DNA from: Aureispira sp. CCB-E
GTDB taxonomy: Bacteria > Bacteroidota > Bacteroidia > Chitinophagales > Saprospiraceae
Assembly (NCBI RefSeq): GCF_031326345.1
Contig: NZ_CP133671.1
Span: 186,001-250,000, forward strand
Length of the DNA stretch: 64,000 nt
Direction: 5' to 3'
Below the pieces are notes generated by a model. The model was not told the DNA's origin, made no database searches, and worked only from the letters and a program-made list of their open reading frames with translations. The translations under genes and the position numbers were made by a program. Shown piece by piece: positions 7,265 through 17,000 of the stretch. Within the stretch, counting starts at the first letter, position 1, and the number at the start of each line of letters is the position of its first letter.

Positions 7265-10072
7265 ATGAGACATATATTTTTACTTTTCCTGCTTCTTCAT
7301 AGTTTTTTCTTACTCTCAGCTCAAGATATGTTGGTATTTCCCGACAAATACTCCAAACAATTGAGCAATTTACCTATAGATGCCTGCGTACGCCAATCGT
7401 ATGATATGCTCCATGCAATTCAAGATAACGATATTGCTAATGTAGAAAAATTAAGTCTTTATGGACGGCAGTTATTGCATTTAGGAAGGCATGAATATGC
7501 AAAAGAAGTTTTTGAAAAGGCATTAGAAATCAACAACAATGCCTACGGAAAAGAAGATATTCGTTATGTCAAATCGCTGTTGGACTTAGCCAATGCTTAT
7601 ATGCTTTTGATTCGCTATAATGAAGCAGCAGGTATGTATGAAGAAGCTCTGAATACAGTAAAAAAGACATTAGGAACTAAATCCATAGAGTACTTAGAAA
7701 CCCTCAATCAAAGTGGTTTTGTGTATACTCGTATACGTGATTGGAACAAAGGAATATCAACCTACAACACAGGGCTAAGAGCCATCCAGCAACAAGGTAG
7801 AAATAACAGTATCTACCACGCTATTCTTCTCAACAATCTAGGCATCTGTATAAAAAACACCTACAACTACAACGAAGCTATAGAAAAATACGAAGCAGCT
7901 TTGGATATTGCCCAATCCTCTCCTCGTTTAAGTGTAAGTATTGTTGCCAATTTGGCAGAGGCTTATGCCTTGGTTGGGCGCAATGAGGATGCTCGAAATA
8001 TACTAACCCAATACTTGCCCATTGCTACTAAAACCCTGTCTTCCAAAGACCTAACTTTTGCACGGGTTTGGACGCAATATGGCGTTGCATATACTGCTCT
8101 AAAGGATTTTGACATGGCAAAGGAAATGTTCAAAAAGGCATTTATTACCAATAGCTTGACATTTGAAAACCTAACTGACATTCCAAATCAAGCTGAAGAG
8201 CTGATGTTCAAAAATGATTACCTAGCTACTTGTGGACAAGCTGGCATCATGATGTATACCATAGAATTATACAAAACCATATATGAATCGACCAACGATT
8301 TGCAAGCGCTTCAAGATGGATACAAAGTATTGCAAGCAATGACCAAGTATGGCGAAACAATGATGAGCAGCTATATTTCTGAAGCCAACAAGCTTATTTT
8401 GTTCCGTTTAGGTGCCTCCATCTTATTTGACAGAGGAACTTATTATGCCTATGAGTTATACAAACACACAAACAATCCTCAGTATATTGAAGATGCATTT
8501 TTCTATTCAGAACGAGGCAAGTCAACCTTATTGGTTAATGCATTGCGATCTAAAGAAAATAAAACATTGCTCCAACTTCCAGACAACCTCTTGCAACAGG
8601 AAAAAGCTTATAAAGCGGATTTAAAAAATCTACAAAAATTACAAATTGAAGCCGCGAATATTGCCGAAAGAAATGTTATTCAACAAGATATTAATGATCT
8701 AAATATCAAAATTGAACAGTTTAAAAAATCTATTCAAGAACAATATCCAGAATATTATGAACACCGCTACAACATTCACTTAAGTACGATAAAAGAAATA
8801 CAAGACTATTTAGCAAAGGAGGACAAGGTTTTGATTGAATACACTTTGGGTCTTGAAAATCCATTTGTTTTTGTTATTAGCAAAAATAGCTTGGATATGC
8901 TTCCTTTAAAATATACTCCCAAAGATTTGAATTTGCAGACACTTAATTTACGCAAAACACTAACTGATTATCGTTTTATCCTTTCGGACAATAAACAAGC
9001 CAATAGTTTGTATAGCAATGCTGCGCAATATTTTTATCATACTTTTGTTCAGCCTGTTTTGGCTGATGTAAAAAAAGGGCAACACTTGATCATTGTTCCA
9101 GATCAACAATTGGGGCATCTCCCTTTTGAAACTTTTTTGACTGAGCAACCTAAGGAAAATTTGGATTTTGCCCACTATCCTTATTTACTAAAAGATTATC
9201 CCATTAGTTATAGTTATTCCGCTACTATTTTATTGGGACAAAAGCATCAACAAAAACACCGTACCATTCCCAAACGGGGAATTTTAGCTTTTGCCGCAGA
9301 ATATCCTACCATTACATCCAACTCTTTTAGCCATCAACGAGGAGGAGATATTGGTATTGTCCGAGAAGGGCTACAGCCTCTTCCTGGTGCCATTAAAGAA
9401 GTAAATTTACTTCAAAAACACTTATGGGGTACTTTTCATAATGGTCTAACAGCTAGTGAGGAAAATTTCAAAAAAGAGGCTTCCAACTATGGCATTATTC
9501 ATTTGGCAATGCACGGCGTATTGGACAATAAAAATCCTATTTTGTCGAGTCTAGTTTTTTCTGAAGATAGCTCAACTGTAGAAGATAATTTCTTACGTGC
9601 TTATGAAATTGCACAACTAGATTTAAACGCTGATTTGGTTGTATTATCAGCCTGTGAAACGGGCTATGGAAAGTTTCAGCAAGGAGAAGGTGTCATGTCT
9701 TTAGCTCATTCTTTTTCGTATGCGGGAGCTTCTTCCATTTTGATGAGTTTGTGGCAAGTTAATGATTTTTCAACTAGCCAAATTATGAAGAACTACTATA
9801 TTAATTTAGCTTGTGGTGTTTCTAAAGAGAAAGCCTTGCGAAAAGCAAAATTAGATTACCTAGAAAATCAAGACAACCAATCTGCTTTGCACCCTGCATT
9901 TTGGGCTGCGTTTGTTCAAACGGGTGATGTAAAGCCTCTTGAATTAGTTTCTCGAACTGGAAAAACATTTAAGCAGTTGCATATTATGTTTGGTGTTGGA
10001 CTTGCCTTATTAGTTATTTTAATTGGATTTTTTATTGTACGTTATAAAAAGCGCAAAAAAATCTCGAACTAA
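7265..10072 (+). CDS. Exported TPR-CHAT (caspase-like) protein with C-terminal membrane anchor
   Basis: This protein of about 935 residues starts at the ATG at 7265, where a clear signal peptide begins (MRHIFLLFLLLHSFFLLSAQ). A TTG start 27 bases upstream would bury the signal, so I reject it. Residues ~50-330 form TPR repeats, followed by a helical linker and coiled coil (~400-510). The C-terminal CHAT domain holds the caspase-like dyad: His about 750 in HLAMHG and Cys about 797 in SACETG. A transmembrane helix and the basic tail RYKKRKK end the protein, suggesting a periplasmic domain anchored in the inner membrane. CHAT proteins are predicted or proven cysteine peptidases; the substrate here is unknown. 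The stop codon overlaps the convergent neighbour by 4 bases. Confidence 0.88.
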   Translation: MRHIFLLFLLLHSFFLLSAQDMLVFPDKYSKQLSNLPIDACVRQSYDMLHAIQDNDIANVEKLSLYGRQLLHLGRHEYAKEVFEKALEINNNAYGKEDIRYVKSLLDLANAYMLLIRYNEAAGMYEEALNTVKKTLGTKSIEYLETLNQSGFVYTRIRDWNKGISTYNTGLRAIQQQGRNNSIYHAILLNNLGICIKNTYNYNEAIEKYEAALDIAQSSPRLSVSIVANLAEAYALVGRNEDARNILTQYLPIATKTLSSKDLTFARVWTQYGVAYTALKDFDMAKEMFKKAFITNSLTFENLTDIPNQAEELMFKNDYLATCGQAGIMMYTIELYKTIYESTNDLQALQDGYKVLQAMTKYGETMMSSYISEANKLILFRLGASILFDRGTYYAYELYKHTNNPQYIEDAFFYSERGKSTLLVNALRSKENKTLLQLPDNLLQQEKAYKADLKNLQKLQIEAANIAERNVIQQDINDLNIKIEQFKKSIQEQYPEYYEHRYNIHLSTIKEIQDYLAKEDKVLIEYTLGLENPFVFVISKNSLDMLPLKYTPKDLNLQTLNLRKTLTDYRFILSDNKQANSLYSNAAQYFYHTFVQPVLADVKKGQHLIIVPDQQLGHLPFETFLTEQPKENLDFAHYPYLLKDYPISYSYSATILLGQKHQQKHRTIPKRGILAFAAEYPTITSNSFSHQRGGDIGIVREGLQPLPGAIKEVNLLQKHLWGTFHNGLTASEENFKKEASNYGIIHLAMHGVLDNKNPILSSLVFSEDSSTVEDNFLRAYEIAQLDLNADLVVLSACETGYGKFQQGEGVMSLAHSFSYAGASSILMSLWQVNDFSTSQIMKNYYINLACGVSKEKALRKAKLDYLENQDNQSALHPAFWAAFVQTGDVKPLELVSRTGKTFKQLHIMFGVGLALLVILIGFFIVRYKKRKKISN

Positions 10073-10875
10073 CTTGTACGCTTAGGAGCAGTAGGCCATT
10101 GTTCAATACCTTTTATGACTGCCCCATCCTCGTAAATAGGTAGCAATACTTTTCGACAAATATGTTGCTCATGTGGGTACCCAAAAGCATTGTTTAAATA
10201 CCAAATTCCGTTTTTTTGCACGCTTCTATTAAGGTGACTGTGTCCATAGACGTGTAAGTCTGTTCCTAGTTGTTGCAGTTGTTTTTCTATTTTACTAGAA
10301 CCAAAAACAGGTAATAATGCTTTAACTATTTTGGGAACATTGGGCGGTATTAAATCTTTGCTAGGAACAAAATGAGAAAAAGAGATAATTGCATTGCTTT
10401 TGAGGTTCAAATGCGGTTCGTTTAATCCTAAAAAGTAGTTTGTCAATTCTTCTTCTGTCTTTGTCCATTTGCAAGCTTTGTAATCCACCCAAGCTCTTTT
10501 AATAGTTACAGAAGGTTGCCCAAAAGAATAGTCATACCATGAGAATATTGGGACAATACTTAATTCTGAACTAACAAAGGGAGTCGTTTGAACACCTAAA
10601 TCTTCCGCCAACAATAATAATTGATGAAACTTCTCTAAGGAGTTCATTCGTTCCTTTTTACCCAACCAAACGTCATGATTCCCTGGCACAAAAAATACTT
10701 TCCAAAACTTCTTTACCAATGACTCTAAAAGAATTGCTGTTTTCTTGAGGTCAGGAATAATATCTCCAGCTACTATCAATATGTCTTCTTGATAATCAAT
10801 CTCCGATAATTCCATAAACCAGTTCCAGTTTTCTGAATAGTCTACATGCAAATCTGATGTTGCCCAAATTTTCAT
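10069..10875 (-). CDS. Calcineurin-like metallophosphoesterase
   Basis: This 268-residue cytoplasmic protein carries the ordered metal-binding motifs of the calcineurin-like fold: SDLHVD (residues 7-12), VAGDI (~41), PGNHDVW (~64), an SHF histidine (~167) and GHSH (~213). The C-terminal GHSHLNRS and WYLNNAFGYPHE segments match a bacterial subfamily of unknown substrate. Its 3' end overlaps the CHAT gene by 4 bases in convergent orientation, so the two are not an operon. Confidence 0.9.
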   Translation of the reverse strand: MKIWATSDLHVDYSENWNWFMELSEIDYQEDILIVAGDIIPDLKKTAILLESLVKKFWKVFFVPGNHDVWLGKKERMNSLEKFHQLLLLAEDLGVQTTPFVSSELSIVPIFSWYDYSFGQPSVTIKRAWVDYKACKWTKTEEELTNYFLGLNEPHLNLKSNAIISFSHFVPSKDLIPPNVPKIVKALLPVFGSSKIEKQLQQLGTDLHVYGHSHLNRSVQKNGIWYLNNAFGYPHEQHICRKVLLPIYEDGAVIKGIEQWPTAPKRTS

Positions 10876-10955
10876 ACGGTTTTAGTTTTCTGAAAAGAAA
10901 TGTTTTGATCTATATTAATAATCAACTGCGAAGCACTTATACAGTACCACATAGC

Positions 10956-11006
10956 TAACTAAAAGCGTAGCGCTCACGAAGTACCACGTAGTAGCAGCGA
11001 AGCTAA
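10956..11006. repeat. Short dispersed intergenic repeats
   Basis: Bases 10956-10977 match 47556-47577 (18 of 22, around ACTAAAAGC). Bases 10988-11006 match 62232-62250 (18 of 19, around GTAGTAGCAGCG). They sit upstream of the metallophosphoesterase gene. Confidence 0.55.
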
Positions 11007-11129
11007 ACTGATACGATTTTATCACGAAATAATGCATTCTGTGATGATGTTAAAATACAGATAAGAAAAGAGAAAACTAAATAATAAGGAATTGTTATTG
11101 CTTTGAATCTTATTGCAAGATCTATTCGT

Positions 11130-12209
11130 TTAGGTATTGTCGTCTTTTTTTAGGTTAGCAATAGCCTTAACGGACTTATTCTGTGCTTGATTATATCGAA
11201 AGGGTTGCTTACTATTTTCGAAATATCCTTTTATAATCCTCTTTATAGAATATTTGTAATAATAGTATAAGAATTTAAAAAAGTTGCCTTTGACAATTCT
11301 ATTGTTAGGATGAGATGAACCAATATAGTCTGTCGCCTCTTTCAATTTATAATGCGGAATGCTGGGATTGATGTGGTGGGCAAAATGATCCCTACCCAAA
11401 CCTATTAAAAAATAGTCAATCACAGGACCATAACTTAGATTAATGGAATTCACAACGCCTTTATCATAAGTCCAAATTTCATTGGGATACCATACCGTAT
11501 CTGCTCCCGTGTGGTTGAGGAAAGTGGTTATTAAAAAAAAGACCCAAGCTACTAAAATAGGTAAGATACCTACAAAAAAGAAATAGCTAAAAGGCATAAA
11601 ACTGGCTATAAGTGCCAATAGTAGAAGATAGGCAAGAATAAAAACAAATGCCTTGATGGAGTTGGGCGTTTTATCAGGCCAAAAATAATTGACGTAATTA
11701 GGCGTCTTGGTGAGGCTTGGAAACAATATTGCCATTAGGTAAGCAAAGAACGGAATCAATACAACCGATCGAATCAGTCGTTGTAACCAAAAGTCTTTTC
11801 GTTTCGCTTTTGGTCCAAATGCCTCGTCTTTTTCAATGTTGCCAATAAAATTGTGATGCATATTGTGACTCCTTCTAAAATTTTCATAATTCATTAACAT
11901 AAACGAAGTAGCTATGCTTCCTACCAATTGGTTGACTTTATGATTGTTACTAAATGACTGATGCCCACAATCGTGCCCGATTAACCATAAACTAAGATAA
12001 GACAAACCATGAAAAAAGGCGATCACTAAAGCTATGCTAACATAAACCCAATTGTCTATACTTGATTTTAACAACATATATTGTATTATAAAAAAGAGAA
12101 TAACAAACGCTAAAAATTTGAAAAAGTGAAACAAGGAGTGATACAAATTAGAACGATACTTATGATCTCTAAACTCCTTGGCATAATGCTTTAAAATAGT
12201 AGTACTCAT
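11130..12209 (-). CDS. Membrane fatty acid desaturase
   Basis: This 359-residue integral membrane di-iron enzyme introduces a double bond into acyl chains. The three histidine boxes are visible: HDCGH (~residue 80), HNMHH (~115) and HFAHH (~272, followed by INPSIPHY), between four or more transmembrane helices. Length and box spacing fit the FA_desaturase family; acyl-CoA, acyl-lipid or sphingolipid substrate cannot be told apart. It is the last gene of a minus-strand series, 13 bases after a membrane protein, and is probably co-transcribed with it and possibly with the gene starting at 13800. Confidence 0.9.
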   Translation of the reverse strand: MSTTILKHYAKEFRDHKYRSNLYHSLFHFFKFLAFVILFFIIQYMLLKSSIDNWVYVSIALVIAFFHGLSYLSLWLIGHDCGHQSFSNNHKVNQLVGSIATSFMLMNYENFRRSHNMHHNFIGNIEKDEAFGPKAKRKDFWLQRLIRSVVLIPFFAYLMAILFPSLTKTPNYVNYFWPDKTPNSIKAFVFILAYLLLLALIASFMPFSYFFFVGILPILVAWVFFLITTFLNHTGADTVWYPNEIWTYDKGVVNSINLSYGPVIDYFLIGLGRDHFAHHINPSIPHYKLKEATDYIGSSHPNNRIVKGNFFKFLYYYYKYSIKRIIKGYFENSKQPFRYNQAQNKSVKAIANLKKDDNT

Positions 12210-12222
12210 TATATATACAGCT

Positions 12223-12963
12223 TTAATTGTCGATAAAAAAACAAGATGCGATCAACAGGAATATTCCTATTGAGGACAGCACAGAAAGGGTAGAATTTGT
12301 CTTCTTAAGGTATTGGGTTGTCTCTAACTGAAAGTCTACTTTGAGCATGAAAATCAAAATGAATGATATCTGAGCAGTAAATAGTCTCATACTTAGAAAA
12401 TCTTCATGACAAAAGGACAATAACAAGGAAAATGATTGAAGCACGAGAAAACCAATAGAGTGGTATTTTTCTCCTGAAATCAAAAAAGGAAGCCCCCATA
12501 TCAAATACAATATTCCATAGTAATCATTCGTCGAAGCATCAAAAATCTGAGGATAATTGAGATAGTTAATGGCTGCTGTAGCACTTTGAATGGAAAGAAA
12601 AATCAAACACAACAAGTGTATGGCAGTATTGAATACTTTCACATAACGAGTGCCATTATAAGAAGCCTTCATAAATAAGATTCCTTGTGGCAATAATATC
12701 AAAATAAGAATCATATATGCAACCATTTGATTGTATCCCACGAAAAAAAGAACATATAGTAACGTTACATAAAAAGTTTCGACCATTGCTAGTTCATGAA
12801 GTCGTTTTTGTGCTTTTTCAAGCTGACTTTTTTGAATCGCTCCAAGCCCCAAAATTGAAAAAATAACTACAAGAATGTATAATTCAAAAAAATTAATACA
12901 AGTGAGATAAACCAACCATTGAGCAAACAAAATGATTGATATTTTCATCATTTTTATTTTCAT
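12223..12963 (-). CDS. Small polytopic membrane protein, unknown
   Basis: This 246-residue protein is almost entirely hydrophobic, with about seven or eight predicted helices and a short charged loop (KSQLEKAQKRLHE) after the second helix. I do not recognise a family. Its 13-base spacing to the desaturase strongly suggests one transcript, so a role in membrane-lipid modification is a guess from context. Confidence 0.65.
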   Translation of the reverse strand: MKIKMMKISIILFAQWLVYLTCINFFELYILVVIFSILGLGAIQKSQLEKAQKRLHELAMVETFYVTLLYVLFFVGYNQMVAYMILILILLPQGILFMKASYNGTRYVKVFNTAIHLLCLIFLSIQSATAAINYLNYPQIFDASTNDYYGILYLIWGLPFLISGEKYHSIGFLVLQSFSLLLSFCHEDFLSMRLFTAQISFILIFMLKVDFQLETTQYLKKTNSTLSVLSSIGIFLLIASCFFIDN

Positions 12964-13029
12964 TCTTTCCGAGACTATTAATGATTACGAATACGCTGCC
13001 ATAGAGTAAAGAATTACCACAGATAGAGT

Positions 13030-13800
13030 TTAAGATAATAGCAGTCCTGTATTCTGCCTAATAGTTTTATATACAGGAGGTAAGTTTAATTTTTTGTCAA
13101 AAGGCATGGGTCTACGAATACCACATACCGTAATATGGCGAGGCATTTTGTAAATACGATCATTTTCCATACTTATAATGCCATTGTCTATAAATAGCTG
13201 GTTGAACGTTTCATTACTTGCACGATAAATTTTATTCCAATCATCTGTAATGTCTTCTTTTTCTAAATCGGAGCTATCAAAACAAAAGTCAGAATTGTAG
13301 TGGATGGTCATACCTCTAATTTCATTAAAATAGTCCTCAACAAAACACCGAACTTCTTTATCTACTTTCGTTTCTAGTTCATAAAAGCACTTTGGAAATA
13401 AGTGTGTATAATGTTCAAAAGCCTTGGGAGAAATAAAGGATGCAATACCTGTTACATTTTTCAAAAAGTATACTTGACTGATATTTCTACGAGAATACCA
13501 CATACCAAGCTTCCAAATAATGTTACCGCGATAACCACTTCTCTTCATTACTTGTCCAAAATGAAGGATATATTGACTGCGCCCTAATGGTCCTTTTTTA
13601 TATTTCGTTAAATGATAAAAGCTTACACCTTGAATGATGTCTCCCTTTTTTATCATCACTATATCGTATCCATAATCTTTTTCTAATCGATCCGCAATGA
13701 AGCTTGGCGCAGCAGATTTATAATATCTATAAATTAGGTTTTCAAGTTGTGCCCGTTCTGACACACTAAGCTCATTAACTTTTTTCTGAATTATCTTCAT
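13030..13800 (-). CDS. GNAT-like or hypothetical cytoplasmic protein
   Basis: This 256-residue soluble protein has an N-terminal third with alternating strands and the segment KRSGYRGNIIWKLGMWYS, which loosely recalls the acetyl-CoA loop of GNAT acyltransferases. The rest is not diagnostic. It lies 66 bases upstream of the membrane-protein/desaturase pair on the same strand, so it may be the first gene of that operon. The acyltransferase idea is weak inference. Confidence 0.55.
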   Translation of the reverse strand: MKIIQKKVNELSVSERAQLENLIYRYYKSAAPSFIADRLEKDYGYDIVMIKKGDIIQGVSFYHLTKYKKGPLGRSQYILHFGQVMKRSGYRGNIIWKLGMWYSRRNISQVYFLKNVTGIASFISPKAFEHYTHLFPKCFYELETKVDKEVRCFVEDYFNEIRGMTIHYNSDFCFDSSDLEKEDITDDWNKIYRASNETFNQLFIDNGIISMENDRIYKMPRHITVCGIRRPMPFDKKLNLPPVYKTIRQNTGLLLS

Positions 13801-13952
13801 ACAAATTATTGTGTAAAATTTCTGTAAAACAGATTTAAAAAATGTTGTTGTGAACCTTAATAGATGTGGTGTGATTTTTTTTAATGCTCTGCTTCAAAGA
13901 AACGAGAAGATATTGATAATGAGGGCTAATTCTGTGTCACTGATACAAAATC

Positions 13953-13981
13953 TTGAGATATGACATATTTTTATACCTTTA
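13953..13981 (+). promoter_or_regulatory. Candidate Bacteroidota-type promoter for the hybrid regulator
   Basis: TTG near 13953 and TACCTTTA at 13974-13981 are spaced 18 bases apart and differ by one base from the TAnnTTTG -7 element. The pair lies about 40 bases before the ATG at 14023. Confidence 0.35.
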
Positions 13982-14022
13982 TGACACGTTTTTATATCCA
14001 CTGTCCCCTTCTCAACTAAACA

Positions 14023-17000
14023 ATGGACTTTAGAACACGTTTTAAAGTTATTAGAAGAGAAGAAATGCATTTTTTTGTTACTTTTATCTCATCTAGAAAC
14101 TTAATCTTTTTGATATTTTTGAAAAAATTCAACCTCTATATTCTATTTCAGTTCGTCGTGTTTTGTAGCCACGCACAGCCACTTTCTACGGTGCTGAAAC
14201 AGTATATTGTTCAACAGCAAGAACTTTCCACAGAAGATGGTTTATCTCACCCCTTCATTCATTCTTTTGCTCAAGACAATTATGGCTTTATGTGGTTGGC
14301 TACGCCTTATGGTTTAAATCGCTATAACGGGCAAGAATTTAAACAATATCACAAAAAGGATTTTGCCTTGCGCAGCAACAACGTTCGTTTGGTCATTAGT
14401 GCCCCAGACAGCATGTTGTGGTTAGCGTACACTAGAGAAATGGAAGTTTCTCATGCCATCGATGTTTTTGATCCAATATCAGGTGCTATCACACCACTAA
14501 ATCAATACTTTTCCAAGTCATTACCCTTTGATGCAACAGATATACACTTTCGCTCTTTTCGAAAAAATGCTGATGGTAATATATGGTTTAGCACCCCACA
14601 CGATCTTTATCAATACAATGGTTCCAAAATTGAACACTTACTATCTTTGCCTGATAGTTTCACCATACGTTCAGCCATTCCTTATGAAGAAAAAGCGGCA
14701 AGTGGTTGGCTCACTGCTATCAGCGAAACATCAAATCATTACTTATTCCATTTTAATGAAAGAAAAAAAATCATTGAACAATACCCTCTTGCCGAGCCAC
14801 AAGGTCCCAGAACGACAATCAACCTAATAAAAGCTCTCGATAGGCAAGGCATTATTTATAGTACGACCCAATTAAGTAAGGATTCGATTTCAAAAAATGT
14901 CCTTTTTTATAAAGCAAACCATCAATCGCCCCAAAGGTTTATTCCCACAGTTGATAAAGATTATCTACTTTATAAATATGCTCCCTACCACAACCAGATT
15001 TGGTGCTTTGGTACAGAGGGTAAAATAGATTTGTACTCCACACAAGCTGAACTAGTTGCTCAATGTACTACTACAGTGTTTCAGAGCCCTCCCTCCCATC
15101 TTTTTTTTGATATACAAGGAGGACTTTGGGTCAATACTAAACGAAAAAATTACTTGCTGCACGTTGTCCCCAATCCATTCAAACGCTATTCGGGAAATAC
15201 AACAAGCCACCAATTTGGTGTCAGTTGTAGAGGCATAGCAGAAGATACGACAGGTAGGTTGTATTTAAATTCGAGAACAGGTACCTATCAAACCAAAGAT
15301 AGAACACAGCAAATGCAACGCTTGCCCAATATCCCCAACTATCCTGTTGATATGAAAGGCAAAAATGGAGGCGCACGCTTAGCCACCTTAGTAGACGATG
15401 ATGAAAGCATCTGGTTGACAGGAGAATATAGAACACTTATACACTATCACCCAGAGACTTCGGCTTATGATTTCTTTTTGTATGACAGTCTAGATGAATT
15501 GAGATTGTCTCAACACAAAATTCCTCCTTTATACTGGTCTTTGTACAAAGATTATAAAGGTCAGATTTGGCTAGGTGGTATTGGTTTGTCTTATCTTGAT
15601 GCAACCAACAAAAAATTAAAACTATGGGATAATTACAATGGGTTCTATTGGCTTGCTACAAGTGAAATTTACCATTTTCATGAAAATCAGACAGGAATCT
15701 GGCTGGCTAGCTCATCGGGTTTGTATCATTTAGATAAAAACATGCACATCAAGGCACGCTATCACACCAAAGGAAAGCCTCCTTATTATCTTCCAGCAGA
15801 TGTTATTACCCATTTGCATGAAGACAAGGAAGGCAACTTTTGGCTAACCACCAAAGGCAACGGGCTGGTAAAGTGGCATCCCAATAGTAAAGTTTACAAA
15901 CATTTTACTACACGTCATGGTCTAACCCATGATGTACTTTATGCCGTGTATGAGGATGCACACAATCACCTTTGGTTGAGTTCTAATATGGGTATTATGT
16001 CTTTTGATAAAGCAACGCATATCATCACTCCTTATAGTACTAAAGATGGATTGCCACAAAAAGAATTTAATACCATATCCCATTATCAAGCCCACGATGG
16101 CACCATCTTTTTTGGAGGATTAAATGGGCTCATTTCCTTTCACCCAACAGAGATTCAACAAACAAAAAGAGTATACAAAGCAGCATTGCACATCATTTCA
16201 CATACTAAATATGACAATCAAAAAAATGAGACCATAGACCTAACCGCTGCTTGTTTTAAAGATCGAAAAATTGTTGTTCAGCCTCAAGATAGGAATGTCC
16301 AACTTGGTTTTCGATTGTTAGATTATCGCAACCAAGCCCCTACTTTTTTTTATCGCATTGTTGGTTTGGATCCATATTGGCGTGCTACCCAAAAAACTGA
16401 AATTAACTTAGATGGTCTACCTTATGGAAATTATGACCTGCACATCAAGACAGAAGCTAGTGACCAACTACTAAAAATAGCTCTTGAAGTAGTTGCTCCA
16501 TTCTATTTTAGACCTTGGTTTGTTGCCTGTTCTATTATTTTGATTCTGTGTATCATTGCATTGGTTATTTGGTTTAGAACCCAAGCACTAGAGAAGCGCA
16601 AGCGCATGTTGGAAGCTATTGTAGTAGAACGTACAGCTGAATTAAAAATTAAAACATTACAATTAGAAGCCCAAACCGAAGAACTAAAGGGGTTAAACCA
16701 ACTTAAATCTCGTTTTTTCACCAATATATCCCATGAACTTCGAACTCCCCTGACACTTATTTTAGCTCCATTGGCTGCTCTTATTAAAAATAAAAAGAAA
16801 AATGACCTTGAAAAGCAACAGCTAAAAATGATAGAACGCAATGGCATGCAGCTGTTGCAATTGGTAGAGGAGATATTGGACTTATCTAAATTGGAAGCCA
16901 ACAAACTAGAAGTCAATGAGCAACCTACAGCATTAAACTTTTTTGCCAGTCGTATTCTAACAACCTTTAAATCAAGAGCCCTATTCTTGGATCTGGACTA

